This document shows, one piece after another, positions 11,601-22,939 of a DNA stretch of 64,000 nt (positions are counted from its first letter, which is position 1; each line of letters begins with the position of its first letter). The notes under the pieces are model-generated. The model was given only the letters and a program-made list of their open reading frames with translations. It was not told the DNA's origin and made no database searches. The stretch is from Channallabes apus. Taxonomy: Eukaryota; Chordata; Actinopteri; Siluriformes; Clariidae. Both the position numbers and the translations under genes were made by a program. The stretch lies in NCBI GenBank assembly GCA_030522415.1, contig CM060106.1, positions 24,382,074 to 24,446,073 of the forward strand, given 5' to 3'.

Positions 11601-12186
11601 AGAAGGCGAGTAAAGATAAACAAAAGCTTTTCATTGATACAATCATCTGAACTGAAATTCCGCATAAAAAAAAAAACAACAAGCATTTCTGGGCAATAGA
11701 ACATACATTGGAACTCAGGAACCACACATAACAAAACCACAGGATAATAATAACCATAATAACAACAAACTTTAGAAACAAAAGGAGGTATTTTCCTTTC
11801 TCAAATAAGGAATTCAAGTCCCAAACAGACATCACTTTCGCTTTCAAAAACAACTCACCCAAGAAGTAAACAAGCGTACCCACATCGTCCACACCACTCA
11901 GCAAAACTATTGAATCGCAAATAGAATGAAAAGGGACAAAAAAGAAAGAAAAAAAAATAATTAAAAAACGCACTCCGTCCCTCACTTCAACGCAGAGAGG
12001 CACCACAAGGCCTGGTTTAAATAGACTGTTATTCAAGAATCATTCGTGGAGCTATCCGGAGGAGATCTTTCAGTTGCAGCAGGTTGTACATGTAGCGTCT
12101 TCTCTGAAATAAATTCTGAGACTGCTGTAGTCGTATCGAAGATCTTGGAGGTATTCCCAAATTGTTACTCGCAGTTTAGCTGGGTA
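11601..12186 (-). other. Decayed L1 ORF1-ORF2 junction region
   Basis: This interval separates readable ORF2 endonuclease sequence from ORF1. I see no preserved motif. A hydrophobic 160-codon open stretch at 11554-12036 on the minus strand looks like AT-rich chance and is not called. Confidence 0.4.
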
Positions 12187-12913
12187 TTACGTTGCGTAGC
12201 GAGCTCCAATCTCCTGCAAGTGACGTTTAACCGAATCATATTCCTTACGCTTTCGGAGTACCGTGGCGGAGAAATCTTGATAGAAAGAAATCTTACTGTT
12301 CTCAAACCGTAGATTTCCATCCATAGACAACTTTCTACTTGCATCAATAATCATCTGTTTATCTCCGAAGTTGTGCATGCACACCACCACCGGCCTGGGC
12401 CTCTCCTTGAAACCTGGTCCGGGCGCTAGAGTGCAGTGGGCCCTTTCAATCTTGATATAGCCTCCTTTCGTCTGCAAATGAAGAAACTCCGGGATCCATT
12501 TTTGTAGAAATGTCATCGTGTTAGAGGTTTCGGTCCCCTCTGGTGAGCCGAGAATGCAAATATTTTTGCATCGTCCTCTTCTATAAATCGTGTACGTGTT
12601 CAGTGAGTGATACAACTTGACTTTCAAGGGTTCGAACACGGGCTTGCTTACCCTCAGTTAACTCTTCCACTGAGGCGATTCTTCGTTCGGCCTCATCCAG
12701 TCGAGCTCTGCAATTCTCCAGCTGAATATGTACAACCTCGGCTAAAGGGTCGAGTTTAGCATTTATTGTTTTCGAAATCATCTCAGTCATATGTTGAAAC
12801 GCCTTCGCCATGGCCTCACCCTCACAATGTTCCAGAGAATCATGAGGCTCGGTCGGGGAAGGGTCCTTCTTTTCTTTGCAGTACGAGGCATTTTCGAGAA
12901 AGATTGTGGCCAA
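12187..12913 (-). pseudogene. L1 ORF1 protein remnant
   Basis: Minus-strand L1 ORF1. The N-terminal part (12581-12913) has heptad-rich coiled coil (ARLDEAERRIASVEELTEG). The C-terminal part (12187-12639) matches the RNA-binding domain style of L1 ORF1p: CKNICILGSPEGTE, KIERAHCTLAP, RPRPVVVCMHNFGDKQ and ISFYQDFSATVLRKR. One frameshift near 12600 divides the two parts. ORF1p is the nucleic-acid chaperone that coats L1 RNA. Together with 10922-11600 and 3841-4998 it defines one 5'-proximal L1 copy. Confidence 0.8.
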
Positions 12914-13125
12914 AAGGACTCCAAAGACATAGTACTACGATCGCATGGCCACAGCCGTGTGATTGCGTTCCACATGAATGAAATATTTAAGTAATTGGCT
13001 GATTTCAGCGGGAGCTTGTGAAAACCCGCTGCTACTCCCTGTCCTCCATCTTGCGCCCCCCCCCCCTTGCTCCACCACTGGAGGTTCACTCAAACATACG
13101 CAAGTACACTTCAATGTCATCATGC

Positions 13126-15384
13126 GGCGTAAGCTTAATGAGCAGGATTACATCACAATGCGGATCAGGAAGAGGCACATCGTGTGCTAATCTGTGTTGA
13201 AGGTGGTAAAGCTTAGTTGCTGTCGCCTGCAAACCTTGCGAAAGTTGCTTCAGAAGCGCTTGTTAAACAATTGTATTTACAGTGGGAGCCACGTCAATCA
13301 GTCGCCTGGAGTATGACAGGTCCATGAGAGGACGTGCACGGAATGTGATCCCCCGCTATGAAGCAGTTAACGATGCCCCGCCCCATAAACACCCCCATGC
13401 GCTTTCTAAAAAGATGGTTGCAATGCTGTATAATCTCGCCAGGTGGAGCATTGACTGCTTCAGTTAACTGCAGTGTCCAAGCAACCGTATACTATATTCA
13501 ATTTATAACATAACTTACTTCAACATAGTTTCATAAATAGATGTTGTGGTAAAAAAAAAAAAAACGATTAATAAAACAGATTTGTTAAATCACTCAATAC
13601 ACAACCCATGATGATTATGCTATTTATTATTAAATAATGAATTAATAAAACTAGTTAGTGCAATATTTAAGACATCCTGAAATAATCCTTAAAGACACGA
13701 TAACGTCTGTAATTTATCATTGTAGGTACGGAATACAAATGCGGGCTATGTACAGTATTTTACATTACGTGTATTTTATTTATTTCTGGTTAATACACTG
13801 GTAGATAATATTTTGCTGCAAAGTAAAGCTTAAAATTTAACTTCTGCTTTGGTTTGTTTTCGTTATATTTATGTTTTCGCTGATGTTTTTTTTCGCTGAT
13901 AGTCAAATTGGCATAAATTGATAAATGGCGCATAATATCTGGAACAAATATCGGTCCATACGGATCAGTATGTCTTAATCATTTAACCAGCATAATGTCC
14001 CACATCAAAGATCTGATGGGGCATTAATCACTTATCACAACTGTGAATAGATGCGGCAGCAGAGACAGATTTAATCCCCATAAACATTCACACTTGAAAA
14101 CAATACTAAAAGAACTAAACAGTTCCAGAGGGTTAGTGCCTGTTATCACAGGACAGAAATCACCTACAGGATACTACTGTATTTTTCCACTGCTTATATA
14201 TTTTTGCCCTAGTTTCATTTGGTTTTACGCGATTGCATGTATTATTTGTGTGTGCGTATATGTGTGCGCGCGAGAGAGAATGAGAGAGAGCGCGTGCCCG
14301 AGAAAGGGCTTACTAAAACCTGGCTTACTACTACTAATAAAAGTTATTTCAATGTAACCCATGAGTCTCAATCACAAAATCAGCCAACGCTGTAAACAGA
14401 TGACACGACAAATTATATACTCTGAAACGTTCATTTGAACATTTTAAAATATATACAAAAGACATAAATATAAAAACTATCAACTATTGTTAAGGTCAAC
14501 CTGTGGCTGTTCAGGATCAAGTTTACAGTGCTTTGCAGTCTTTCGTTAATTTTACTTCTGACCCGAAAGCAATATGGCTTATTAAAGATGCACTGTTTTA
14601 TTAAACATGGCTGTTCTTTTAATGCTCAGCAAAATAAACACTGTCTACATTTGAATATACTGTGGGCATCTCAAAGTCATGATGTAACAGAGACAAGTCT
14701 CTTCAGATCCTTCTGCACTAATGTTATCATGGTGTAAATTATTAACGTATTGATGTATTTCACTTGCGGACAAAATAGACCATGTGTCTGTTTAGTATTT
14801 CTTTTGAACAGCTGCGTTCATAGGTTTAATCAGCTATTTTACAAGACGATGTTGATGCACTAACGGTTAAAGTGCCACAAGGTGTGTGTGTGTGCTCCTG
14901 CAATCGTCAGTGGGCGGAGTCAGTACATTCTCCATTGAGGTTTCTCTCATTCCACTTCTCCTACGTTTGTCTTTTAATGAAGTTCTTTAAACCCAAAGCA
15001 AAGCATTTTTTAAACTAAGAAAAAAACTATTTGGGTCACTTAAGCACAAAATAACACAGACGCAAATGATCAAGTGTTTAATTGTTGTTGTCGTTTTCTC
15101 AAACATGATTTTCCCAACTTGGCTTTTATAAAGATTCAGACAGACTGAATTTAAGAATGCACCCCTAGGAACCTAAAACACAAATACACACACCGAAGTG
15201 CAAAGCGAAGATGCGCATTCACACTCTTTTGTCTTGTAAATGAGTATCCTCATTCACCTTCCAATCCCCCCAGCGCACACACTCTTTGTTTGTACTGTAA
15301 ACTGTAGCTGTGTTTGCTAGGGCACTTGGTTATACATAGTACTTTAATGTATGGAACACTAAACTTACTGGTTTGTTTTATTTT
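13126..15384. other. AT-rich interval without recognisable genes
   Basis: Homopolymer runs and AT-rich sequence dominate, with a short GT/GC/GA-rich patch near 14250-14290. Open frames at 13282-13467 and 14043-14357 are short and carry no motif I know. I see nothing else here. Confidence 0.5.
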
Positions 15385-15435
15385 AAATATTGCTTATTAC
15401 CTTATTCAATTATAATAAGGTAATAAGCAATATTT
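15385..15435. repeat. Perfect 22-bp palindromic hairpin
   Basis: Two perfectly complementary 22-base arms (15385-15406 and 15414-15435) are separated by a 7-base loop. The arms are AT-rich (TTGCTTATTACCTT core). No transposon terminus is recognisable at its edges. Confidence 0.85.
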
Positions 15436-15629
15436 ATAATTATTAACATATTGAAGCTACGGGCAATAGTTAAGGGCAAAAACAGACCCTGCGCTTATGT
15501 TTAGAACAGCTGTGTTCATAGGTTTAATCAACGATTTACAAGACAACAGTTAATGCATTTGTGGATGGAGGGGGGGGGGGGTGCGCGCCCTCCTGCATTT
15601 CTCCGTTGGCTTTTTAACACACGCGCATA

Positions 15630-15697
15630 AGTTGTAGCGCGGCCTGGATATTCCGCTGTGGCGACCACTTTTCGTGAGCAGCCGGAAGACCAACAAC
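15630..15697 (+). repeat. 3' fragment of the tRNA-Gly-type SINE
   Basis: Matches the end of the SINE at 19978-20212: GGATATTCCGCTGTGGCGAC followed by GAGCAGCCGGAAGACCAACA. The tRNA-like head is missing, so this is a 5'-truncated copy. Confidence 0.75.
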
Positions 15698-16264
15698 ATT
15701 TGCACAGACAAGTCTAAAGAACCCCTTGATAATTATTATTATTGGTCATAGAAACAAATGAAAACAACAGTTAATAATAATAATAATTATTATTATTACT
15801 ATGATTTTCAGCCCAACTCTTTGACTATTTAAAACAAAGTTATGTCCTATTTTTTGCCCATTGAAGTTGTTGGTTCAAGTAAATGTTTTTTAAATACCCA
15901 AACAATCCCCCAACAATTAAAACATGCAAACATGACTTTAATAATTCAATTTATTCTTCCAAAACTAGTCAAAGTTAAAACAGTAATTTGTATAAAACAG
16001 GTGAATACATGTTGTATTTTTGCTTAAAGTTCATTAAACTACCCGGATACACAAGCTGCTTATAAGTCTCTATCTAGTTCTTTTATATATATTAAAATAT
16101 ACATTTTTAAAAACTATTAAAGATGGAACAGTTTAAGTCTAACTGTTTAAGTGTTTCCCCCAAAGTACTGTATCACTGTATCGTTTTGCAATTCTATGTT
16201 CAGAATATACGGTAGACCTGACCAAACATCATTCTAAAGCTGTTGCACTCTGATGTCATCCCTC
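15698..16264. other. AT-rich interval
   Basis: Contains a TTA/TAA-rich patch near 15738-15800 whose halves are roughly complementary. No gene or transposon end is recognised. Confidence 0.4.
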
Positions 16265-17330
16265 CTACAGCTCCCTCAGGCTCCTCCAAAATGCCAACCG
16301 TCAGCCGTCCTACTCCCCAATCCTCCACTGCGGAGCTCTGCTTAAAGACAACAGGAGAATTTAGTGAAGACAAAGATAAATAAACTTTACAGAATATCTA
16401 CAGTTGTAATAAAAGTAAAATATATTAGTAAACCTACACCACAGAGTGTGTAAAATACTGTTTTGGGAATTCTAGAATGTAAATAAACTCCCTGTGCTAA
16501 TGTTAACCAGTGAACTTTGTTAGTGTTAACCGCGGTCTGTCTGTATTATCGTCTGAATTAAATTAACCGAGAATTTACTTAATACGGTTTTCATACAAAC
16601 AAGTTAAGCGACATAACACGCGATGAGCATTAGTTCATCCCTGAAGCCAAACTATAACTCCCCACACACACACCTCCCCCCCCCCTCCTCCCCCTCAACT
16701 GAAACACTTCAGTGTTGTTATCCAGCTCCTTAACTAAACGCTCGCGCTACCGTGCAAACTCACGGCCAAACTGGATAAAATATAAACCCGTTTGAGCGTT
16801 TCTAGCTCCTGTACATCAAACCTCATCTTGTGTCCCTCATGAACTGCATCACATTATATTCCAGTCACAGAAATAACCTGCAGATTAACTCTTAACCAAA
16901 GAATAAATAAACGCTGAATTTATCCAGACAACACGCGGTGAGATTCTCTCAGTATTTTCAGAGAGCACAAACACTCTTCATCGGGTAGTGCAGCTCTTGT
17001 AATAGGGACATTAATAGTATTTTTGAAGCTTGAGCATCTTTTTAAGTTAAAGTGGAGTGACATTGTGAGTTTGTGACACTGACAGTAAGCTGTAATATTA
17101 ACTCCAGACTTGGCAAACAGACCATTAAGTTATCTAAAGTCACATCCGACCGCTGCTGGTGCTGCCAGTGATTTTCAAAACAATAAAAAACTAAACTGGG
17201 AAATAAACTGTAAACTACCCCAAACACATTTTATAAAAAAAAAAAAAACACCACTTACCACGAATAGTCCATTAAGCCGCCATCTTCATCTCTGTAGTGC
17301 AGTTTGGTAACATCAGTTCAGCGGGGGTGG
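16265..17330 (-). other. Possible promoter and 5' exons of an unidentified host gene
   Basis: On the minus strand, 17259-17330 ends in a consensus-like splice donor (CGTG|GTAAGT) and contains AAGATGGCGGC. Downstream, near 16343, TTGTCTTTAAGCAG looks like a polypyrimidine-AG acceptor followed by an open stretch of about 45 codons. The DNA between is richer in CpG than the surroundings. I do not recognise the peptide, and the first AUG frame stops after five codons, so this could be a non-coding 5' exon or chance. Confidence 0.25.
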
Positions 17331-18597
17331 AGACGGGTTGTTAAAATCACGTGATTGCAACTCAGCACAGCTAAATTGCTGGCTTGTTTTAACGTGTTCT
17401 TGCGAACGAAGTGCCATCTAGTGGTGGAACCAGGTAAATGAATAAATAAGGCTTGAATGGGCATGTTTACTGTGAAATATTGACATGCCTTTCTGGCAGA
17501 AAAAGGAGGGGGGATTACGGCGTGCATAGGGCAGCCATACATCATTCGCACGTCATTTACACGGTCGCAGCTATTTGGCATGGCTCCATCTGTATACTTT
17601 GACTGTAAGGTGTCCTTGAGTGCCATGAAAGGTGCCGTTAAATAAAATGTATTATGATTATTTTGTTGTTGGACCATTGTGGACCAGGTTCGTTTCCATG
17701 CGGCCGCATTCTCCACCAGTGTAACAGGTCTGGCACATGTCTTCTCAACAGAGAGGTCTTTAATGCAAGCTCTCATTTTGCAGCAAAGTATGCAGTTCTT
17801 TTGTGAATAAGATTCGTGTAGTGCAAGCACCGGCTTTACAGCAGTCTCGGTGAGTTCAGTCGGCCTGCCCTTTCTTAGGCGCTCTGCGCGGTTGGCGCAC
17901 CCTATGCACCTTTCATCCCTAATTTATATTCTAAACTAAAACTTGGATATTTTATGAGACTGATTTAATACTGATTAAACATTGTTGGTATTTACCTTAC
18001 ATTTCAATGCTTCTTGTATAAACAGGCCAATTTCACAGACAGAGCCTCAAATACAAGTCTCAAATATTGCAATTTTATGTATTGTATGGTTTAATTAATT
18101 GAAAACTCAAATTGAAAGGATAGTTCAGGCAAAATTTCCATAATTTCATGTTGTTTACTACCAGGAAACATAAAGGTGCTAGCGTGGGTACCATGGTTTC
18201 ACTGCTGTGAGGACAGACAGAGACAAATGGCAAGTGAAAGGAGGAGGGCTTACTCTGTTTATTAATGACATTTTATTAATCACTCTGTATATTGTCAAAT
18301 AGTGTAAATGGAGAAATGCCCCCTAGAAAAAACAGGACTATAGACCTGCTGTATGCTTGGTCTATAGCTGACAGTGTCACCTCCTGCCGCACGAGGAGAA
18401 TCTGACAATAATCTTGTCTTCCATTGTCTGGAGTCATCCAAGAAACACATATACTCAGAAGAGTCTCTTGATGTTGAGGAAATTCTGGTAGACTAGTTTA
18501 AGTTCACTGTTTGGAGACCATTCATATGTGGGGTTGCTTCTCAGCCAAGGGAGTGGGCTCACTCACAAGGAGGACCTCAGGACCTTTCACACGTTTA
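17331..18597. other. Interval with a possible LINE tail and an unassigned long ORF
   Basis: A 170-codon minus-strand frame (17318-17830) is open but has no domain I recognise. Plus-strand sequence at about 17590-17660 (gtccttgagtgccatgaaag, then AATAAAATGTATTA) resembles the 3' tail of a LINE, so the open frame is probably accidental. The remainder to 18597 shows nothing identifiable. Confidence 0.4.
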
Positions 18598-18780
18598 TTC
18601 ACACACTACAGGCACTTTGGGGAACGCCAATTAGCCTAACCTGCATGTTTTTGGACTGTGGGAGGGGTACGAGGAAAAAGTCCACCAAGCACATGGACCT
18701 GCACACAGACCTGAGGCGGGAATCGATCTCAGACCCTGGAGGTGCAAGGCGACCTGGCTAACCACTAAGCCACTGTGAAA
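18598..18780 (-). repeat. tRNA-derived SINE (V-SINE-like), truncated
   Basis: On the minus strand it starts GTGGCTTAGTGGTTAGC and has a box-B-like segment (TGAGATCGATTCCC). It reaches CCTCCCACAGTCCAAAAACA and AGGTTAGGCTAATTGGCGTT. The same order occurs in the fuller copy at 21968-22320. The 3' part after TGTAGTGTGTG is missing. Confidence 0.75.
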
Positions 18781-19117
18781 CATACAGTACAGTACATACA
18801 TACATACAGGGTGGGCCATAGATTTCCATACATAGGAAAAATAAATATAAATTTTTTTAAATACATTAAAAATAAAATATAAAAAAAAAGTTTAGGTTTC
18901 AGATACCCTAAACATGTGTTTGACAAAAGAGCAATGAATTAAAATCATTCTGATGTCTGGGTCAGGAAGCAGTCGCATGGCTGCAACAAAATTTTACAGA
19001 AAACATGGAATGAATAACAGTAACCATTTAGACCATATTATGTAGAAAAGAATGGTAAAAATGTAGAACATATTATATAAATAAATTGTTTCTTTAAAAA
19101 TGTTTTTTTTTTTAAAT
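18781..19117. other. AT-rich interval with short ACAT repeats
   Basis: Starts with a few ACAT units, then CAGGGTGGGCCATAG, which may be a transposon end. No matching second end is seen. Confidence 0.3.
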
Positions 19118-19667
19118 ACAGTGAAACCTTGGATTGCGAGTAAAGCAAGGCTTGGATTTGCAAGACGAGCAAAGATTTTTTAACTAAATTTTTACTTGGA
19201 AAACGAACAAGTCTTGGTTCACGAGTACGGAGTATCATGCATCACGCATGCGCTTCTTGCTATGACGCTGAGTGTCACGTGATCACAACTGAGCCAACGA
19301 TTTTTCTCTCTCTTGCACTGCGGAATTGTGGGTAATCTTCTCTCCTGCTGGGTCTTAGTGCGCGTCTCTTACTGGTATAATCAACATCCGTGCACCCGTG
19401 TACTGTTTACTACAACACTGTGACTACGTGTGTGCGCGTAAAACATTTTATTTTGTGTTTGAAAGCATGTGTGTACAGCGCGCGTGTACTGTTTCTTATA
19501 ACACACATGTATGCGCGTGTGTAAAGCAAAAGAAAGTCTCATGAGAGGTTAAAAATAATTTTTTTCCCACTCTGTCGTTGTGTGTGCGCGCAAGCATGTA
19601 ATTTGACACCATGCCGGTTCACACATGGTGCGAGTGTGTGTTTGTATGAGAATCACCCCTTCTCTGC

Positions 19668-19706
<39 letters not shown>

Positions 19707-19850
19707 GGCGAGAGAGTGTGAACAGCCACTTTTTAAAGTTAAAGTGCAGGTTAATTGGTTTTATTTTTACTTTATATTGTGTGTTAATTATATTTATGCA
19801 TTTTTCCTATGTATGGAAACTTGTGGCCCAATATATAAATAATTTTAATA
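19118..19850 (+). mobile_element. pogo/Tigger-like non-autonomous element (partial)
   Basis: Begins CAGTGAAACCTTGGATTGCG, which resembles the ends of pogo-type fish elements. Its internal part (GTGATCACAACTGAGCCAA, ATTGTGGGTAATC) is repeated in opposite orientation in the element at 37645-38375. The right end is not clearly defined, and a CA microsatellite lies inside. Confidence 0.45.
19670..19702 (+). repeat. (CA)n microsatellite
   Basis: About 16 uninterrupted AC units. Confidence 0.95.
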
Positions 19851-19977
19851 TTACACAAAGATAACTCGAGTAAATATAAAATGCAGTTATTAATTGATTC
19901 TAAAGGGGGAAAAGCTGCCCAAACTTACCTGGGCAAATACTGATCCATAGCACTGTATACCTCATAATAAAAATATA

Positions 19978-20212
19978 GGGCACTGGTGGCTCAGTGGTAG
20001 GTGTTTCGGCTGCCATGCGGAAGGCCCGGGTTCGATTCCAGCCAGTGCCCACACCCCAGCCACTGGATACAGTGCCGGTCCCAAGCCCGGATAAAATGGG
20101 AGGGTTGAGTCAGGAAGGGCATCCGGCGTAAAACCTGTGCCAAGTTGTAGTGCGGACTGGATATTCCGCTGTGGCGACCCCTTGCCGAGAGCAGCCGAAA
20201 GACCAACAACAG
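19978..20212 (+). repeat. tRNA-Gly-derived SINE
   Basis: The first about 75 bases resemble tRNA-Gly: an acceptor-like pair GGGCACTGG/CCAGTGCCC, a box A region (TGGCTCAGTGGTAGG), a CTGCCATGCGG anticodon-arm region and box B GGTTCGATTCC. A non-tRNA body follows (GGGTTGAGTCAGGAAGGGCA, then ATTCCGCTGTGGCGACCCCT). Because the body follows the tRNA part directly, this is a SINE and not a functional tRNA gene. A truncated relative is at 15630-15697. Confidence 0.85.
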
Positions 20213-20241
20213 TATTCCACCACAAAATTATAGAAAGTTAC

Positions 20242-20701
20242 TAGGGCTGCACGATATTAGGAAAATATGCGATATGCGATATGTTGTTGAATATTGCGAT
20301 AACGATATTTCTTGCGATATAACATTTCCCTAGAGAAATGCATTTTTTTATTATTATTGGCTATTTTTAAAAATTATTTATATATGTAATGATCATACTA
20401 AAATAAACAGATAATAGATATTCGTCTGATGTGATTAAATCTAATTCAGGCTAAAAAGAAACTATATGTCAAGGAAATTGCAAATATTTAGACTGAATGA
20501 CCCTCAGCAGATATTCAGACTTCTGGTTTGCTGTTACCATAGACCTGCCAACACAATAAACACAAACTTTCAAACATCACTTATTATTTACGTGTAACCA
20601 TACACTCATCGATTTCATTTATCGCAATTCTTTGCGATACAGATATTGCGTATACCATTATCGCGATAATGATAATTTTTCGATATAATTGTGCAGCCCT
20701 A
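20242..20701. mobile_element. hAT-type MITE
   Basis: A 460-bp element with inverted ends TAGGGCTGCACGATAT and ATATAATTGTGCAGCCCTA. It is bounded by a perfect 8-bp duplication, AAAGTTAC (20234-20241 and 20702-20709), which is the hAT signature. The interior is rich in GCGATA motifs and encodes nothing. It lies about 200 bp beyond exon 2 of hoga1, inside the following intron. Confidence 0.95.
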
Positions 20702-20916
20702 AAAGTTACAGAAAAATATTTGTACGCATGAAGAGGAAAATATAAGAGCAAGTTATATGACCACTTTTTAGACAAAAACAAAATGGAAGCTGTTGTTTTC
20801 CATGCAATAAAGAAGAACGTGCAACAGATAAAGTATTACAAAAACAATATAATAGCATAATATTGATATTATTATTATTATTAGGTAAATAGCACAAACA
20901 TTCAAAAGCATCTTAC

Positions 20917-21045
20917 ATTCACACCCAGATCCAGCCATCAATAGCTTTGATGTAGACAGAGCTCCTCTAACTCTTCGTACAACATCTATACGTTCTTCCA
21001 TTGTCAGGTATGGATACTCTCCATTAGAGCCCTGCACCACAAGAC
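20917..21045 (-). CDS. hoga1: 4-hydroxy-2-oxoglutarate aldolase, exon 2
   Basis: A 129-bp minus-strand exon bounded by a TTCTTAG acceptor and a T|GTAAGA donor. It encodes [20 protein letters not shown] followed by [20 protein letters not shown], matching my recollection of vertebrate HOGA1, whose VVQGSNGE block forms part of the DHDPS-like TIM-barrel active site. HOGA1 cleaves 4-hydroxy-2-oxoglutarate to pyruvate and glyoxylate in mitochondria, the last step of hydroxyproline breakdown. The phase joins exon 1 exactly (G|GT, a Gly codon). No stop or frameshift is present. Exons 3 onward, including the Schiff-base lysine, are not visible in the remaining 20.9 kb to the left. Confidence 0.85.
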
Positions 21046-21252
21046 CTAAGAATAAAGTGAATTGGAATTAAGGCTTTCTTTTTATGGCTACAATGAGCAA
21101 ACAGAAACAGCAAAAAGGAATTCTCAGTATTTGTAATTAATCTTCTAAAACAATATATTCTCTTAACAACAAAAAAAGTGCAATCACACATTTCAATCTA
21201 ATCAGGTATGTCTAAGTATTGAAGTGGCAAACTGTATAAATGTTATACTTAC

Positions 21253-21451
21253 CTCTAAAAGGTATACTGCCATATTTGTGAAGATTTTTATCTAGGTTTT
21301 CATAATCCACATTTCCTTCGTGTGTAAACGGAGTGGCAATGGGAGGATAAATCCCAGCAACATCAAGCCTTTGACCAGCATGTTGACTTACACTTCTCCA
21401 TGCAAAGCAAAATTGTCCTCTGTACACACGAGTAAAAATCCTGGTCAACAT
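21253..21451 (-). CDS. hoga1: 4-hydroxy-2-oxoglutarate aldolase, exon 1
   Basis: A 199-bp coding segment ending at a consensus donor (AGAG|GTAAGT). I chose the ATG at 21449-21451, giving [15 protein letters not shown] and a basic, Ser/Arg-containing leader that fits a mitochondrial presequence. An in-frame upstream ATG at about 21487 would add about a dozen residues. After the leader come [20 protein letters not shown] and [18 protein letters not shown], which fit the start of the HOGA1 barrel. The intron to exon 2 is 207 bp. I see no TATA box or clear CpG island upstream. The remaining exons are missing, so this could be a real gene that continues beyond the window or a truncated copy. Confidence 0.85.
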
Positions 21452-21967
21452 AATTTCTCTGATTTTTGGTGTGTGAAGGAAGCGCATGGAGCAGGTCAGC
21501 CTAAAATGTGTTACGTGACAGAAACTCTTCTTTCCAGTTGAACTTTGCTCTCTAAATAATGACAGTTTCAGAGAGGGGGAAATCACGATTAAAACAGAAA
21601 ATAAACATTAAAAAACTTATATTAAAAAATATATTTTGTTTAGCTTCAATATGGATACATTATCAACTTTTCTGTATTTTTATATTTGTATTAGAATAAA
21701 AACTGGAATTTCTATGACCTGAAGTTTTCTATTACTAAACAACTGGTCTGCAATAGGCTCTGTTAATTATTAAAAGGTAAGTTTGGACATTGAAATTGTT
21801 TGATGGTGATCATGTTTTTTCGTTAAAGAAGGAAGTGTCTGATTGGCCCAAGGAATATTTTTTTCCTGCATCTTTTTATATTTTTCTGCACATAAAGAAA
21901 TTTTTTTCAATTATTATATTAATATTTTTTCCAGCTTTGGTGTTCAATCAGGTAATCGTTTATTATG
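21452..21967. other. Upstream flank of hoga1
   Basis: AT-rich sequence containing the presumed hoga1 promoter. I cannot point to a specific promoter element. The T-rich stretch at 21850-21935 encodes nothing convincing. Confidence 0.4.
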
Positions 21968-22320
21968 TGGTGTAGTGGTTAGCACTGTCGCCTTGCACCT
22001 CCAGGGTCTGGGTTCGATTCCCCGGCCAGGCTCGATTCCCGTCTCTGTGTGCATGGAGTTTGCATGTTCTCCCCGTGCTTGGTGGGTTTCCTCCGGGTAC
22101 TCCGGTTTCCTCCCACAGTCCAAAGATATGCAGGTTAGGCTAATTGGCGTTCCTAAATTGTCCGTAGTGTGTGATTGGGTGTGTGAGTGTGTGTATGTGT
22201 GTGTGCCCTGCGATGGATTGGCACCCTGTCCAGGGTGTACCCCGCCTAGTGTCCGAAGTCTCCTGGGATAGGCTCCAGGTCCCCAGCGACCCTGAACACA
22301 GGATTAAGCGGTATAGAAAA
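21968..22320 (+). repeat. tRNA-derived SINE (V-SINE-like)
   Basis: The head has box A (GTGTAGTGGTTAGCACTGTC) and box B (GGGTTCGATTCCCC). The strongly conserved centre reads CCGGTTTCCTCCCACAGTCC and GCAGGTTAGGCTAATTGGCG. After a TG-rich stretch, the tail reads GCCCTGCGATGGATTGGCAC and GGGATAGGCTCCAGGTCCCC, ending at AAGCGGTATAGAAAA. It is close to full length. The copy at 18598-18780 is related. Confidence 0.85.
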
Positions 22321-22496
22321 TTAATGAGGAGACATTTGGAGTACACATATTATAGAATTTACACCGTAAAAAATCTTATTAATGAATTTAAAAAACCTTG
22401 CACACACCTTGCAACCTTTGCCTTTTTAATTAGACCCAAAAACCCGACAAAATAAAATGGTGGTAAGTGACATTTTACCATATAAATCTCTGACCA
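22321..22496. other. AT-rich spacer
   Basis: No recognisable feature. Confidence 0.4.
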
Positions 22497-22620
22497 ATAT
22501 CAAGTTCAAGTTTTTTTTTGTCAACTTTGTCACTTGAACCATATACAGTTAGTACACAGTGAAATGAAATAACGTTCCTCCAGGACCAAGGTGCTACATG
22601 CAACATAAATTTACAACATA
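22497..22620 (-). repeat. LINE 3' tail fragment
   Basis: On the minus strand it reads GGTCCTGGAGGAACGTTATT and then CACTGTGTACTAACTGTATA, ending in an A-rich tail. This resembles the 3' end of a fish LINE. No coding sequence is attached. Confidence 0.5.
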
Positions 22621-22939
22621 AATTAACAGAAACACTAAACTAGCTAACTAAGAAGCCAAGTTAGCTGGCTAGCAGAGACAAAACATATTGACCTAACATA
22701 AATTACCAAAAACTAACTACCAATCAATCAATCAAATTTATTTATAAAGCACATTTAAAACAACTTCTGCTGACCAAAGTGCTGTACAAGTATTAAACAA
22801 TAAATCAGCAGGTACTATACCGCGTATCCACTTAATATTTATCGCTCACTATTACAAACCATGAAACAGAAATCCATAGGATAAAATAAAATAAAAATAA
22901 TCATAATAGTAATAAATAAAATAAAACTAGCTTAATAAA

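Noticed and set aside
11554..12036. A 160-codon membrane protein on the minus strand
   Set aside because: Hydrophobic because of T-rich codons, and it lies between L1 ORF1 and ORF2 remnants. No start context or motif.
17318..17830. A 170-codon host gene on the minus strand
   Set aside because: No recognisable domain, it spans a LINE-tail-like sequence on the other strand, and composition explains the open frame.
19978..20055. A functional tRNA-Gly gene
   Set aside because: The tRNA-like part runs directly into a SINE body found elsewhere in the window, the stems contain changes, and no terminator follows it.
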